Source: Agromyces agglutinans (GTDB lineage: Bacteria; Actinomycetota; Actinomycetes; Actinomycetales; Microbacteriaceae). From it: 64,000 bases of DNA. Position numbers and translations under genes: made by a program. The DNA is taken from the NCBI RefSeq assembly GCF_009647605.1, contig NZ_WJIF01000002.1, positions 558,001 through 622,000 on the forward strand, in the 5' to 3' direction. Below, in pieces: positions 1 through 8,577 of this stretch (positions are counted from its first letter, which is position 1; each line of letters starts with the position of its first letter). The notes under the pieces were generated by a model. The model was not told where the DNA came from and searched no databases. It was given only the letters and a program-made list of their open reading frames with translations.

Positions 1-1
1 C

Positions 2-2059
2 GTCCGAGGCGAGTGGTGGACCCCCGAGACCTCGGCCGAGGCATCCGCCGCCGAGGTGCACGACGCGTCGACCGGTGAACTCGTGGCGCGCGTGTCGACC
101 GAGGGCCTCGACCTGGGCGCCGCGCTGGAGTACGCGCGCACGGTCGGCCAGGGCTCACTCGGCGAGCTCACCTTCCACCAGCGGGCCGTGCTGCTGAAGC
201 AGATGGCCCTCGCGCTCACCGAGCGCAAGGACGAGCTCTACGCCGTCTCGAGCCGCACCGGTGCGACGAAGCAGGACTCGTGGGTCGACGTCGACGGCGG
301 CATCGGCGTGCTCTTCACGTACTCGGGCAAGGGTCGGCGCGAACTGCCGAACGCCAAGGTGTACGTCGACGGCGCGGTCGAGAACCTCTCGAAGGACGGC
401 TCATTCCTCGGCCGGCATATCTACACGCGCCTGCCGGGCGTCGCCGTGCAGATCAACGCCTTCAACTTCCCGGTCTGGGGCTCGCTCGAGAAGTTCGCAC
501 CCGCGTTCCTCGCCGGCGTGCCGACGCTCGTGAAGCCCGCGACCCCGACCGGATACCTCACCGAGGCGTATGTGCGCATCCTCGTCGAATCGGGCCTGCT
601 CCCCGACGGGTCGCTGCAGATCGTCTCGGGCAGCGTGCCCGACCTGTTCGACCACCTGCGCCTCGGCGACCTCGTGGCCTTCACCGGCTCGGCCTCCACC
701 GCCGAGCGTCTGCGCGCCCACCCCGCCGTGCAGACCGGCGGCGTGCGGTTCACGGTCGAGACCGACTCCATCAACGCCAGCGTCCTCGGCACCGATGCGG
801 TCGCCGGCACCCCCGAGTTCGACGCGTACGTCAAGCAGCTCGTCGTCGAGATGACCTCGAAGGCGGGGCAGAAGTGCACTGCGATCCGACGGGCGATCGT
901 GCCCGAGGCATCCGTCGACGCCGTCATCGACGCGGTGCGCGCGCGCATCGCCGAGCGCGTCGTCGTCGGCGACCCGCGCGCCGAAGGCGTGACGATGGGG
1001 CCACTCGCCTCGCTCACCCAGCGCGACGAGGTGCTCCGCCAGGTCGGCAAGCTCGAGCAGGCGGGCGGCGAGCTCGTGATCGGCTCGACGGATGCCCCGG
1101 CCGTGATGCGCACCGACGGCACCACCGGCGTGGCATCCGACGGCGCGTTCGTCTCGCCGATGCTGCTGCGATTCGCGGATGCCTCGAGCCCCGCCCTGCA
1201 CGAGGTGGAGGCCTTCGGGCCCGTCGCATCCGTCGTCGGGTATACGTCGCTCGCCGAGGCGGCCGCGCTGGTCGCCCGAGGCGGCGGTTCGCTCGTGACG
1301 AGCGTCGCGACGCACGACCCCGAGGTCGCCGTCGCGCTCGCGTCGGGCATCGCCGCGTACAACGGGCGCGTGCTGTTCCTCGACCGCGACGACGCGCGCA
1401 GCTCGACGGGCCACGGCTCGCCGCTGCCGAACCTCGTCCACGGCGGCCCCGGCCGCGCGGGTGGCGGCGAGGAGCTCGGCGGCATCCGCGCCGTGCTGCA
1501 CCACATGCAGCGGACGGCCGTGCAGGGCTCGCCCGAGATGCTGACCGCCCTCACCGGCGTCTGGCACGCGGGCGCGGCGGCCCGGCCCGAGGGCGAGCAC
1601 CCGTTCCGCAAGTCGCTCGCCGAACTCCGCATCGGCGACCAGGTCGTGAGCGGCTCGCGCACCGTGAGCCTCGAGGACATCGAGGCCTTCGCCGAGTTCA
1701 CCGGCGACACCTTCTACGCCCACATGGACGAGGAAGCCGCCGCCGCGAACCCGTTCTTCCCGGGCCGCGTGGCGCACGGGTACCTCCTCGTGTCGTGGGC
1801 GGCGGGCCTCTTCGTGGATGCCGCACCCGGCCCCGTGCTCGCGAATTACGGCCTCGAGAACCTGCGCTTCATCACGCCCGTCTCGCCCGGCGACTCGGTG
1901 CGCGTCGAACTGACCGCCAAGCAGATCTCGCCTCGCGAAACCGACGAGTACGGCGAGGTGCGCTGGGACGCGGTCTTGAAGAACCAGCGCGACGAGCTCG
2001 TCGCGACCTACGACGTGCTGACGCTGGTCGCGAAGACGCGGGAGGCGCAGCCGGCTTAG
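2..2059 (+). CDS. paaZ: PaaZ, bifunctional oxepin-CoA hydrolase / semialdehyde dehydrogenase (5' end outside window)
   Basis: In the phenylacetyl-CoA pathway PaaZ opens the oxepin-CoA ring with its hydratase domain and oxidises the resulting aldehyde with its dehydrogenase domain. The reading frame is open from base 2, and the residues before the first GTG (56) already resemble a PaaZ N-terminus, so the gene starts just upstream of the window. An aldehyde dehydrogenase domain spans about visible residues 1-520, with the general-base Glu near 252 (TVETDS) and the catalytic Cys near 292 (AGQKC). A MaoC-like hydratase follows from about 545, with the Asp and His of GDTFYAH and GRVAHGY. It reads toward the rest of the paa cluster but is separated from it by two unrelated genes. 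Confidence 0.95.
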   Translation, partial: VRGEWWTPETSAEASAAEVHDASTGELVARVSTEGLDLGAALEYARTVGQGSLGELTFHQRAVLLKQMALALTERKDELYAVSSRTGATKQDSWVDVDGGIGVLFTYSGKGRRELPNAKVYVDGAVENLSKDGSFLGRHIYTRLPGVAVQINAFNFPVWGSLEKFAPAFLAGVPTLVKPATPTGYLTEAYVRILVESGLLPDGSLQIVSGSVPDLFDHLRLGDLVAFTGSASTAERLRAHPAVQTGGVRFTVETDSINASVLGTDAVAGTPEFDAYVKQLVVEMTSKAGQKCTAIRRAIVPEASVDAVIDAVRARIAERVVVGDPRAEGVTMGPLASLTQRDEVLRQVGKLEQAGGELVIGSTDAPAVMRTDGTTGVASDGAFVSPMLLRFADASSPALHEVEAFGPVASVVGYTSLAEAAALVARGGGSLVTSVATHDPEVAVALASGIAAYNGRVLFLDRDDARSSTGHGSPLPNLVHGGPGRAGGGEELGGIRAVLHHMQRTAVQGSPEMLTALTGVWHAGAAARPEGEHPFRKSLAELRIGDQVVSGSRTVSLEDIEAFAEFTGDTFYAHMDEEAAAANPFFPGRVAHGYLLVSWAAGLFVDAAPGPVLANYGLENLRFITPVSPGDSVRVELTAKQISPRETDEYGEVRWDAVLKNQRDELVATYDVLTLVAKTREAQPA

Positions 2060-2191
2060 GCGAGGCGCGGCGGCTGCTTAGGGCCACAGCCGGTGCCGCC
2101 GTGCGGGCCGCCGGGGAATACGGCATCCGCCCGATGCCCGGCCGGCACCTCAGCGACGAGTCTGGGATGACCAAGCCGGATCGGAGTCGCC

Positions 2192-2392
2192 ATGTTCATC
2201 TCGGAGTACGCCTTCCCCCACCTCGTCGCCGACCACGACGCCCGACTGGAGCGGGAACTCGAGCACCGCCGGGTCGCCGCCGAACGCCGCGAGGAGCGCG
2301 CGGTCGCCGAGGTGCCCGAGGGCTCGCACGCTCGCCGGAGCCGTCGCGCGAGCCACCGGGCCGCGTCGATGCATCGGGCGCGACCCGCTTGA
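2192..2392 (+). CDS. Small hypothetical protein (66 aa)
   Basis: This is a short ORF with a GGAG Shine-Dalgarno-like sequence just before its ATG. The first 35 residues are a charged, probably helical segment (MFISEYAF, then many Glu and Arg). The C-terminal half is Arg/Ala/His-rich and looks like ordinary GC-rich out-of-frame composition, so the true protein may be shorter or absent. It resembles no family I can name. It sits between paaZ and the YdeI-like gene, in the same orientation as both. Confidence 0.45.
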   Translation: MFISEYAFPHLVADHDARLERELEHRRVAAERREERAVAEVPEGSHARRSRRASHRAASMHRARPA

Positions 2393-2435
2393 GTCGAGCC
2401 TGCCGCGTGTCGGCGGGCGCTGGCAGAATCGGGCC

Positions 2436-3155
2436 ATGAGTGCGCAGATCGGCACGCCCGGCGGTACGCCGGAACGGCCGGCCATCTTCTTCTCGGGGCC
2501 CGAAGAGTTCCGGGCCTGGCTCGAGGCGAACCACGACACGGCGACCGAGCTGTGGATGGGGCTGTACAAGCGGCACGTCGCCGATCGCCCCATCACGTGG
2601 GAGCAGGCGGTGCCCGAGGCGCTCTGCTTCGGCTGGATCGACTCGGTCGCCCAGCGCATCGACGACGACGCGGTGCGCCAACGCTGGTCTCCGCGCAAGC
2701 CCTCGAGCATCTGGTCGGCCGTCAACATCGCGCACATCGAGCGGCTCACGGCCGAGGGGCGGATGCATCCGGCCGGCATCGCCGCCTTCGAACGGCGGCG
2801 GGCCGACCGCACGGGCGTCTACTCGCACGAGAGCCCGGCGAAGGAGTGGACCGACGAGCAGGCGGCGCGCCTGGCCGCGAACCCGGCTGCCGCGGCGTTC
2901 TGGGCGGCCGCGACGCCGTCGTATCGACGGCAGGTCGCGCACTGGGTGCTCACCGCGAAGCAGGAGGCGACCCGCGAACGCCGGTTCCAGCAGGTCATCG
3001 ACCAGAGCGCGGCCGGCGAGCTGGTCTCGTTCCAGCGCTACGGCGAGACGCCGAAGTGGGCGGTCAAGGCGGCCGAGGCGGCCGCCGCGGCCCGAGATGC
3101 CGAAACGCGCGACTCCCAGGGCCGCCGGGCCCCTGCGGCCGACCCCGAAGCCTGA
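2436..3155 (+). CDS. YdeI/OmpD-associated family protein
   Basis: The 239-aa protein matches the YdeI/OmdA family, small cytoplasmic proteins of uncertain biochemical role; some have been described as bacteriocin-protection proteins. Family hallmarks are the N-terminal segment FFSGPEEFRAWLEANHD, the central block CFGWIDSVAQRID followed by RWSPRKPSSIWSAVN, and the C-terminal ARRERRF-like region with a terminal charged tail. The ATG is preceded by CAGAAT and a 6-nt gap, a possible leaderless promoter but with a weaker -10 than others here. It lies inside the phenylacetate region with no obvious link to it. Confidence 0.85.
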   Translation: MSAQIGTPGGTPERPAIFFSGPEEFRAWLEANHDTATELWMGLYKRHVADRPITWEQAVPEALCFGWIDSVAQRIDDDAVRQRWSPRKPSSIWSAVNIAHIERLTAEGRMHPAGIAAFERRRADRTGVYSHESPAKEWTDEQAARLAANPAAAAFWAAATPSYRRQVAHWVLTAKQEATRERRFQQVIDQSAAGELVSFQRYGETPKWAVKAAEAAAAARDAETRDSQGRRAPAADPEA

Positions 3156-3171
3156 CCGCCTGCTTCGCTCC

Positions 3172-3801
3172 TCAGCCGAGCAGCTGTTCGACGCGGTTCG
3201 AGGTCGGCATGCGCAGGCCGTCGAGCGCGATCGCGATGACGTCGTCGGCGAGGCGGTCGGCGTCCTCCTCGCCGCCAGGGCGGTACCACTCGACGATCGA
3301 GTTGATCATCCCGAACAGCAGCCGCTCGACGATGCGCACGTCGATGTCCGAGCGCAGGGTGCCCTCGGCCTGCGCCTCGGCGACGAGGGCGGTCACGCGC
3401 TTGTCGAACGCGCGCCGGCGCCCGAGCGCGCGACGCTCGACCTCGGTGTTGCCCCGCACGCGCAGGAGCAGCGTGACCGACGGGAGCTGGTCGACGAGCA
3501 CGTGCACGGCGCCGCGGAGCACGCGATCGAGCCGGTCGGCGGCGCGGGAGCCTGCGGCGTCCGTCTCGTCGACGACGCGCTCGAGCGCGCTCAGGGCGGT
3601 GTCGAGCGCGCGATCGAGGATCTCGTCCTTCGACGCGAAGTGGTGGTAGATCGCCGACTTCGAGAGGCCGAGCCGCTCGGCGAGCACGCCCATCGACGTC
3701 GCGTCGTAGCCGTACTCGTTGAAGGCCGCGATCGCGACGTCGAGGATCCCCTGCTGGTCGTAGCCGGGGCGCCCCCTGCGGAGGGATCCGTTCTCAGACA
3801 T
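3172..3801 (-). CDS. TetR-family regulator, probable phenylacetate repressor (PaaR-like)
   Basis: This 209-aa protein has an N-terminal TetR HTH (GILDVAIAAFNEYGYDATSM, then LGLSKSAIYHHFASKDE) and an all-helical ligand domain containing FGMINSIVEWYRPGG, typical of TetR regulators of acyl-CoA pathways. It lies 122 bp downstream of paaK in the same orientation and ends next to the YdeI gene. Position suggests that it senses phenylacetyl-CoA and binds the palindrome at 5828-5851; that is inferred. The ATG at 3801 is used; an alternative ATG three codons upstream (3810) cannot be excluded. The gap to paaK contains a 59-bp inverted repeat. Confidence 0.88.
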   Translation of the reverse strand: MSENGSLRRGRPGYDQQGILDVAIAAFNEYGYDATSMGVLAERLGLSKSAIYHHFASKDEILDRALDTALSALERVVDETDAAGSRAADRLDRVLRGAVHVLVDQLPSVTLLLRVRGNTEVERRALGRRRAFDKRVTALVAEAQAEGTLRSDIDVRIVERLLFGMINSIVEWYRPGGEEDADRLADDVIAIALDGLRMPTSNRVEQLLG

Positions 3802-3840
3802 CGCCCTCATCCTCGCATCTCGCCCGTCCGGAGGGCCGTT

Positions 3841-3899
3841 GCGCCACTTCCGGAGTCTCCGCGCCACCTGAACCGGCGCGACGAGTGCCGAAGTGGCGC
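3841..3899. repeat. 59-bp inverted repeat between paaK and the TetR gene
   Basis: The arms GCGCCACTTC (3841-3850) and GAAGTGGCGC (3890-3899) are perfect 10-bp complements around a 39-bp centre that again contains GCGCCAC. No T-tract follows either arm. It could be a hairpin that attenuates transcription from paaK into the regulator gene, or a dispersed element. Confidence 0.7.
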
Positions 3900-3923
3900 G
3901 GAGCGCAGAGGCCGCGGCGCGGC

Positions 3924-5261
3924 TCAGCGCAGGTCGTACACACGCCGGTACTTGCCCTCGCTGCGCGGCAGCGCGCCGGGCTCCTCGAGCTGCACCTCGA
4001 CGCTCGTGCCGATGTGCACCTTGATCTTCTGGGCGAGCACGACGGCGGCCGCTTCGCAGGTCTCCCGTGAGAGGTCGGGGTGGCGTTCGATGCGCACCTT
4101 CATGGCGTCCATACGGCCGGCCTTCGTCAGCTCGAGGATGAAGTGCGGCGTCAGCGTCTCGATGCCGAGCACGAGTTCCTCGATCTGCGTCGGGAAGAGG
4201 TTCACCCCGCGCAGGATGATCATGTCGTCGTTGCGGCCGGTGATCTTCTCCATGCGGCGCATGCCGGGGCGTGCCGTGCCCGGCAGAAGGCGGGTGAGGT
4301 CGCGCGTGCGGTAGCGGATGACCGGGAACGCCTCCTTGGTGAGCGACGTGAAGACGAGCTCGCCCATCTCGCCGTCGGGCAGCGGGGTGCCGGTGTCGCC
4401 GTCGATGATCTCGGGCAGGAAGTGGTCCTCCCAGAGGTGCGGGCCGTCCTTCGTCTCGACGCACTCGTTGCCGACGCCCGGGCCCATCACCTCGCTGAGT
4501 CCGTAGATGTCGAGCGCGTCGATGCCGAGGCGCTGCTCGAGCTCGTGGCGCATCTCGTTCGTCCACGGCTCGGCGCCGAGCACGCCGACCTTCAGCGATG
4601 TCGAGCGTGGGTCGATGCCCTGCTCGACCATGCAGTCGGCGATCGTCAGCAGGTAGCTCGGCGTGCACAGGATCGCGTCGGGCTCGAAGTCGCGGATGAG
4701 CTGCACCTGGCGCGCGGTCTGCCCGCCCGACATCGGGATCACGGTCGCGCCGAGCGCCTCGATGCCCGCGTGGGCGCCGAGCCCGCCCGTGAACAGCCCG
4801 TAGCCGTACGCATTGTGCACCTTCATGCCACGCCGGATGCCGCTCGCGCGCAGTGACCGCGCGACGAGCGAAGCCCAGCGCTCGAGGTCGCCCTTCGTGT
4901 AGCCCACGACGGTCGGGCGCCCGGTGGTGCCGCTCGACGCGTGGATGCGCGCCACCTGTTCCATCGGCACGGCGAACATGCCGAACGGGTAGGTCTCGCG
5001 CAGGTCGGCCTTGGTCGTGAACGGCAGCTTCGCGATGTCGTCGAGCGAACGGATGTCACTCGGGTGCACGCCCGCCTCGTCGAACTTGCGCGTGTACAGC
5101 GGGACGTTCGCGTAGGCGTGCCGCACGGTCTGCTGCAACCGCTCGAGTTGCAGCGCCTCGAGCTCGGTGCGGGACATCCGCTCCTCGGGGTCGAGGTCGG
5201 CGGGCGCCGGCGGCGCGATGCCGGAGACGCTGGTCGTGTGGGGGAGGGTCGTCGTCGACAC
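3924..5261 (-). CDS. paaK: Phenylacetate-CoA ligase PaaK
   Basis: PaaK activates phenylacetate with ATP and CoA to phenylacetyl-CoA, the first committed step of the pathway. The 445-aa protein has the adenylate-forming signature HASSGTTGRPTVVGY near residue 100, the YGLSEVMGPG block near 240, and the C-terminal hinge TGRNDDMIILRGVNLFP typical of short PaaK-type ligases. Length fits the family (about 430-450 aa). The start is GTG at 5261, preceded by CCAGGAG. It follows paaI by 43 bp on the same strand, so the two are probably co-transcribed from the divergent promoter at about 5830. Confidence 0.96.
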   Translation of the reverse strand: MSTTTLPHTTSVSGIAPPAPADLDPEERMSRTELEALQLERLQQTVRHAYANVPLYTRKFDEAGVHPSDIRSLDDIAKLPFTTKADLRETYPFGMFAVPMEQVARIHASSGTTGRPTVVGYTKGDLERWASLVARSLRASGIRRGMKVHNAYGYGLFTGGLGAHAGIEALGATVIPMSGGQTARQVQLIRDFEPDAILCTPSYLLTIADCMVEQGIDPRSTSLKVGVLGAEPWTNEMRHELEQRLGIDALDIYGLSEVMGPGVGNECVETKDGPHLWEDHFLPEIIDGDTGTPLPDGEMGELVFTSLTKEAFPVIRYRTRDLTRLLPGTARPGMRRMEKITGRNDDMIILRGVNLFPTQIEELVLGIETLTPHFILELTKAGRMDAMKVRIERHPDLSRETCEAAAVVLAQKIKVHIGTSVEVQLEEPGALPRSEGKYRRVYDLR

Positions 5262-5285
5262 GGGGGGCTCCTGGGTTGGATTCGT

Positions 5286-5331
5286 GGTCTCGATACGCTT
5301 CGCGCTACTCGACCGACGATCGGTTGGTCGA
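5286..5331 (-). repeat. GGTCTCGATACGC-type 3'-end repeat, copy 1
   Basis: On the plus strand it begins GGTCTCGATACGC and ends CGGTTGGTCGAG; CTCGACC and GGTCGAG arms (5309-5315, 5325-5331) can pair. It covers the last codons and the stop codon of paaI and the gap before paaK. A second copy lies at 13862-13900 in the 3' end of mrpC, in the same orientation relative to the gene. I recognise this as a repeat type common in Microbacteriaceae, from memory and not from a search. Confidence 0.75.
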
Positions 5332-5772
5332 GAGCGAGCGGCCGCGGAACTCCGCGACGGCGTCGCCGTGCTCGTCGACGATCGAGACGTCGTAGAGGCC
5401 GGTGCGGCCCGAGCGCGTGCGGCGTACCGCGGTGGCGGTGAGCGTCTGCCCGGCGACGGTCGACTTCAGGAATGTGATGTCGGCCCCGGCGGCGACGGTG
5501 ACCGCGTCGTCTTCATTGCACGCGATGGCGAACGCCGTGTCGGCGAGCGTGAACACGAGCCCGCCGTGGGTGATGCGGAACCCGTTCGTCATGTCCTCGC
5601 GCACGCGCATCGACACGACCGCGAGGCCGGGTTCGTCGCGTTCGACGACCATGCCGAGCGAGGCGGAGGCGAGGTCGCGCTGCATCATCGCGCGGGTCGG
5701 GCGCGGGGCATCCGTCGCCGGATCGCCGGCCTCGGTTGCTTCGGCGGTGGCTTGCGTTGCGGCATCCGTCAT
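5305..5772 (-). CDS. paaI: PaaI hotdog-fold acyl-CoA thioesterase
   Basis: PaaI hydrolyses phenylacetyl-CoA or hydroxyphenylacetyl-CoA and is thought to rescue CoA from dead-end intermediates. The 155-aa protein has the hotdog motif GFRITHGGLVFTLADTAFA near residue 75, with the conserved HGG and Asp. The first 35 residues are Ala/Thr/Asp-rich and probably disordered. The gene is divergent from paaA and upstream of paaK. Its last residues (about STNRSSVE) and TAG stop are supplied by the repeat at 5286-5331, so the native C-terminus may have been altered by that element. Confidence 0.93.
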   Translation of the reverse strand: MTDAATQATAEATEAGDPATDAPRPTRAMMQRDLASASLGMVVERDEPGLAVVSMRVREDMTNGFRITHGGLVFTLADTAFAIACNEDDAVTVAAGADITFLKSTVAGQTLTATAVRRTRSGRTGLYDVSIVDEHGDAVAEFRGRSLSTNRSSVE

Positions 5773-5827
5773 TGGCGACTCCTCATCGAGTTCGGCGCCC
5801 GTTGCAGCGGCGCTGGAATCGACTATA

Positions 5828-5851
5828 TACTAACTGAACGATCGGTTAGTA
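5828..5851. promoter_or_regulatory. Probable TetR/PaaR operator in the paaI-paaA divergent promoter
   Basis: The two 12-bp halves TACTAACTGAAC and GATCGGTTAGTA are complementary at 10 of 12 positions, a typical TetR-family operator. It lies in a locally AT-rich gap; TATACT (5826-5831) on the plus strand is a candidate -10 that overlaps the left arm. It could control both paaABCDE and paaI-paaK. The nearby TetR gene at 3172-3801 is the obvious candidate binder. Confidence 0.8.
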
Positions 5852-5896
5852 ATACCGGATGCCACGCGTTCGGTACCGAGCACACAGGAGTCGATG

Positions 5897-6877
5897 ATGA
5901 CCGCACCCGCAGACCTGAGCGTGGCCGGCGACCCGCAGGCCGCCGAGGCCGGCCGGGCCCGGTTCGACGAGCTCATCGCGGCAGACTCGCGCGTCGAGCC
6001 CCGCGACTGGATGCCCGAGGCGTACCGCAAGACCCTCATCCGCCAGATCAGCCAGCACGCGCACTCCGAGATCATCGGCATGCAGCCCGAGTCGAACTGG
6101 ATCACGCGCGCGCCGAGCCTGAAGCGCAAGGCGATCCTCATGGCCAAGGTGCAGGACGAGGCGGGCCACGGCCTCTACCTCTACTCGGCCGCGCAGACGC
6201 TCGGCATCTCGCGCGACGAGATGATGGCCCAGCTCATCGAGGGCCGCGCGCGCTACTCGTCGATCTTCAACTACCCGACGCCGACGTGGGCCGACATGGG
6301 TGCGATCGGATGGCTCGTCGACGGCGCCGCGATCTGCAACCAGGTGCCGCTGTGCCGGGCGTCGTACGGTCCGTACGGGCGCGCGATGGTGCGCATCTGC
6401 AAGGAGGAGTCGTTCCACCAGCGGCAGGGATTCGAGATCCTGCTCGAGCTCATGCAGGGCACCGAGGCGCAGCGACAGATGGCGCAGGACGCGGTGGACC
6501 GCTGGTACTGGCCGAGCCTCATGATGTTCGGCCCGCCCGACGAGCAGTCGCCGAACTCGGCGCAGTCGATGGCGTGGAACATCAAGCGGTTCTCGAACGA
6601 CGACCTGCGCCAGCGCTTCGTCGGCATGCTCGTGCCGCAGGCCGAGGTGCTCGGCGTCACCCTGCCCGACCCGAACCTCGCCTGGAACGAGGCCGAGCAG
6701 CGCTACGACATGAGCGAGATCGACTGGACCGAGTTCGAGGAGGTGCTCGCCGGCCGCGGTCCCGCGAACGCCGAGCGCCTGCGGCGTCGCCGCGAGGCCC
6801 ACGACGAGGGCGCGTGGGTGCGCGAAGCCGCCGCCGAGTACGCCCGCAAGCAGGCCGAGCAGAGCGCCGCGGCATGA
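5897..6877 (+). CDS. paaA: PaaA, catalytic subunit of the phenylacetyl-CoA epoxidase
   Basis: PaaA carries the diiron centre of the PaaABCE multicomponent monooxygenase that converts phenylacetyl-CoA to the ring 1,2-epoxide. Ferritin-like diiron ligands are visible in [12 protein letters not shown] (about residue 85) and [10 protein letters not shown] (about residue 172). Length (326 aa) is normal. Two consecutive ATGs occur at 5894 and 5897; the second is chosen because the AGGAG ends 6 nt before it. It is the first gene of a tightly packed paaABCDE operon. Confidence 0.97.
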   Translation: MTAPADLSVAGDPQAAEAGRARFDELIAADSRVEPRDWMPEAYRKTLIRQISQHAHSEIIGMQPESNWITRAPSLKRKAILMAKVQDEAGHGLYLYSAAQTLGISRDEMMAQLIEGRARYSSIFNYPTPTWADMGAIGWLVDGAAICNQVPLCRASYGPYGRAMVRICKEESFHQRQGFEILLELMQGTEAQRQMAQDAVDRWYWPSLMMFGPPDEQSPNSAQSMAWNIKRFSNDDLRQRFVGMLVPQAEVLGVTLPDPNLAWNEAEQRYDMSEIDWTEFEEVLAGRGPANAERLRRRREAHDEGAWVREAAAEYARKQAEQSAAA

Positions 6878-6920
6878 CCGGCGGTCGAGTGCAGCGCATC
6901 GAGACCTCGAGGAGACCTTC

Positions 6921-7226
6921 ATGAGCACCCCCGGCGAGACGGGCACCGAGCCCTGGCCCCTCTGGGAGGTCTTCGTCCGCGCCAACCGCGGCCTCAGCCA
7001 CGTGCACGTCGGGTCGCTGCACGCGCCCGACGCCGACATGGCCGTGCGCAATGCGCGCGACCTCTACACGCGCCGCAACGAGGGCGTGTCGATCTGGGTC
7101 GTGCCCGCCGTCGCGATCACCACGAGCGACCCCGACGCGAAGGGCGCGTTCTTCGAGAGCCCGGCGGGCAAGAACTACCGGCACGCCGTGTACTACACGA
7201 AGTCCGAGGGGGTGAAGCACCTGTGA
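6921..7226 (+). CDS. paaB: PaaB, phenylacetyl-CoA epoxidase subunit
   Basis: PaaB is a small subunit needed for assembly of the PaaAC core with the reductase. The 101-aa sequence has the typical opening (PLWEVFVRANRGLSHVHVGS), the block DMAVRNARDLYTRRNEG, and the ending KNYRHAVYYT. A GGAGA sequence precedes the ATG at suitable spacing. Its stop codon overlaps the GTG start of paaC by four bases (GTGA), indicating translational coupling. Confidence 0.96.
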   Translation: MSTPGETGTEPWPLWEVFVRANRGLSHVHVGSLHAPDADMAVRNARDLYTRRNEGVSIWVVPAVAITTSDPDAKGAFFESPAGKNYRHAVYYTKSEGVKHL

Positions 7227-8071
7227 GCGAGCAGACCCACGGCGACGTCACCGTCGACCGGGTCGAGCTCGCCGAGGAGCTCGCCGGTGCCGGCCTCACC
7301 GGCACCGGTTCCACCGCGTCACCGGATGCCGCGGAGTACGCCCTCCGGCTCGGCGACGACGCCCTCGTGCTCGCGCAGCGGCTCGGCATGTGGATCACGC
7401 GCGCCCCCGAGCTCGAGGAGGACGTCGCCCTCGGCAACATCGGCCTCGACCTCATCGGTCACGCCCGCTCGCTGCTGCACTACGCGGGCACCGCCACGGG
7501 ACGCACCGAAGACGACCTCGCCTACTGGCGCGACGAACCCGAGTGGCGCAACGCCTGGCTGTTCGAGCAGCCCAACGGCGACTTCGCGCACACGATCGCG
7601 CGTCAGCTCGTGGCATCCGCCTACCTGTTCGAGCTCTACGGCGACCTCGCCGACTCGACCGACCCGACGCTCGCCGCGATCGCGGCGAAAGCGGTGAAGG
7701 AGGTCGACTACCACCGCGACCACGCCGTGCAGTGGACCCTGCGGCTCGCGGGCGGCACCGACGAGTCGCGCCGGCGCATGATCGTCGCGATCGCCGACAC
7801 CTGGCCGTACGTCGACGAGCTGTTCGAGGACGACGAGCTCGTCGAGCGCCTCGAAGCCTCCGGCGTCGCGGTGCGGCCGTCGTCGCTCCGCGAGCGGTTC
7901 GACGCCGCGATCGACGCGGTGTTCGACGAGGCGCGCCTCGAGCGGCCCACCGGTCGCACGGCGTTCATCGCCGCGGGCCGCGGTCGGCACGGCGGCCACA
8001 CCGAGCACCTCGGTCCGCTCCTCGCGGAGATGCAGGTGCTGGCGCGACAGCATCCGGGGGCGTCATGGTGA
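7223..8071 (+). CDS. paaC: PaaC, structural subunit of phenylacetyl-CoA epoxidase
   Basis: PaaC is a ferritin-like homologue of PaaA without a full diiron site and forms the stable heterodimer core with it. Characteristic blocks are LGMWITRAPELEEDVALGNI, IGHARSLLHYAG and AKAVKEVDYHRDHA. At 282 aa it is slightly longer than average because of a 40-residue N-terminal extension rich in Ala, Gly and Glu. The GTG start overlaps the paaB stop, and its own stop overlaps the paaD start by seven bases. Confidence 0.95.
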   Translation: MSEQTHGDVTVDRVELAEELAGAGLTGTGSTASPDAAEYALRLGDDALVLAQRLGMWITRAPELEEDVALGNIGLDLIGHARSLLHYAGTATGRTEDDLAYWRDEPEWRNAWLFEQPNGDFAHTIARQLVASAYLFELYGDLADSTDPTLAAIAAKAVKEVDYHRDHAVQWTLRLAGGTDESRRRMIVAIADTWPYVDELFEDDELVERLEASGVAVRPSSLRERFDAAIDAVFDEARLERPTGRTAFIAAGRGRHGGHTEHLGPLLAEMQVLARQHPGASW

Positions 8072-8577
8072 CGGGCGCGGTGGCTCGGCCCACGGCGGCC
8101 GACGTCTGGGCGGTCGCGGCGACGGTGACCGATCCCGAGATCCCGGTGCTCACCATCGAAGACCTGGGCGTGCTGCGCTCGGTCGAGGTCGGCGACGACG
8201 GCGCGGTGCGCGTCGCGCTGACGCCGACGTACAGCGGATGCCCCGCGCTCGACGCGATGCGCGACGACGTGCTGCTCGCGCTCACGCACGCGGGGTTCGA
8301 CGACGTCACCGTCGACCTCGTGCTCGCACCAGCGTGGACCACCGACTGGATGACCGAGGCCGGCAAGGAGAAGCTGCGCCGCTACGGCATCCAGGCGCCG
8401 ACGGGCAAGGCCGCCGCACGCGACGCCGGGCCCGTGCGCGTGCAGCTGGCCGTCAAGTGCCCCCGCTGCGACTCGCTGAACACGCGCGAGCTCGCCCGCT
8501 TCGGGTCGACGTCGTGCAAGGCGCTGTACGAGTGCCGCGACTGCCTCGAGCCCTTCGACTACTTCAAGGTGCTCTGA
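8065..8577 (+). CDS. paaD: PaaD, iron-sulfur assembly-type subunit of the epoxidase operon
   Basis: PaaD belongs to the MIP18/DUF59 family and is thought to help Fe-S or diiron maturation of the PaaABCE complex. The 170-aa protein has the DUF59 core (DPEIPVLTIEDLGVLRSV, then TPTYSGCPALDAM with the conserved Cys) and a C-terminal zinc-ribbon with CPRCDS and YECRDC. The ATG at 8065 lies inside the end of paaC and best fits the family N-terminus. The TGATG junction couples it to paaE. Confidence 0.94.
   Translation: MVTGAVARPTAADVWAVAATVTDPEIPVLTIEDLGVLRSVEVGDDGAVRVALTPTYSGCPALDAMRDDVLLALTHAGFDDVTVDLVLAPAWTTDWMTEAGKEKLRRYGIQAPTGKAAARDAGPVRVQLAVKCPRCDSLNTRELARFGSTSCKALYECRDCLEPFDYFKVL

Noticed and set aside
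2-2059. Taking the first GTG (56) as the paaZ start
   Set aside because: The frame is open to the window edge, and the residues before 56 continue a plausible PaaZ N-terminus, so the start lies outside.
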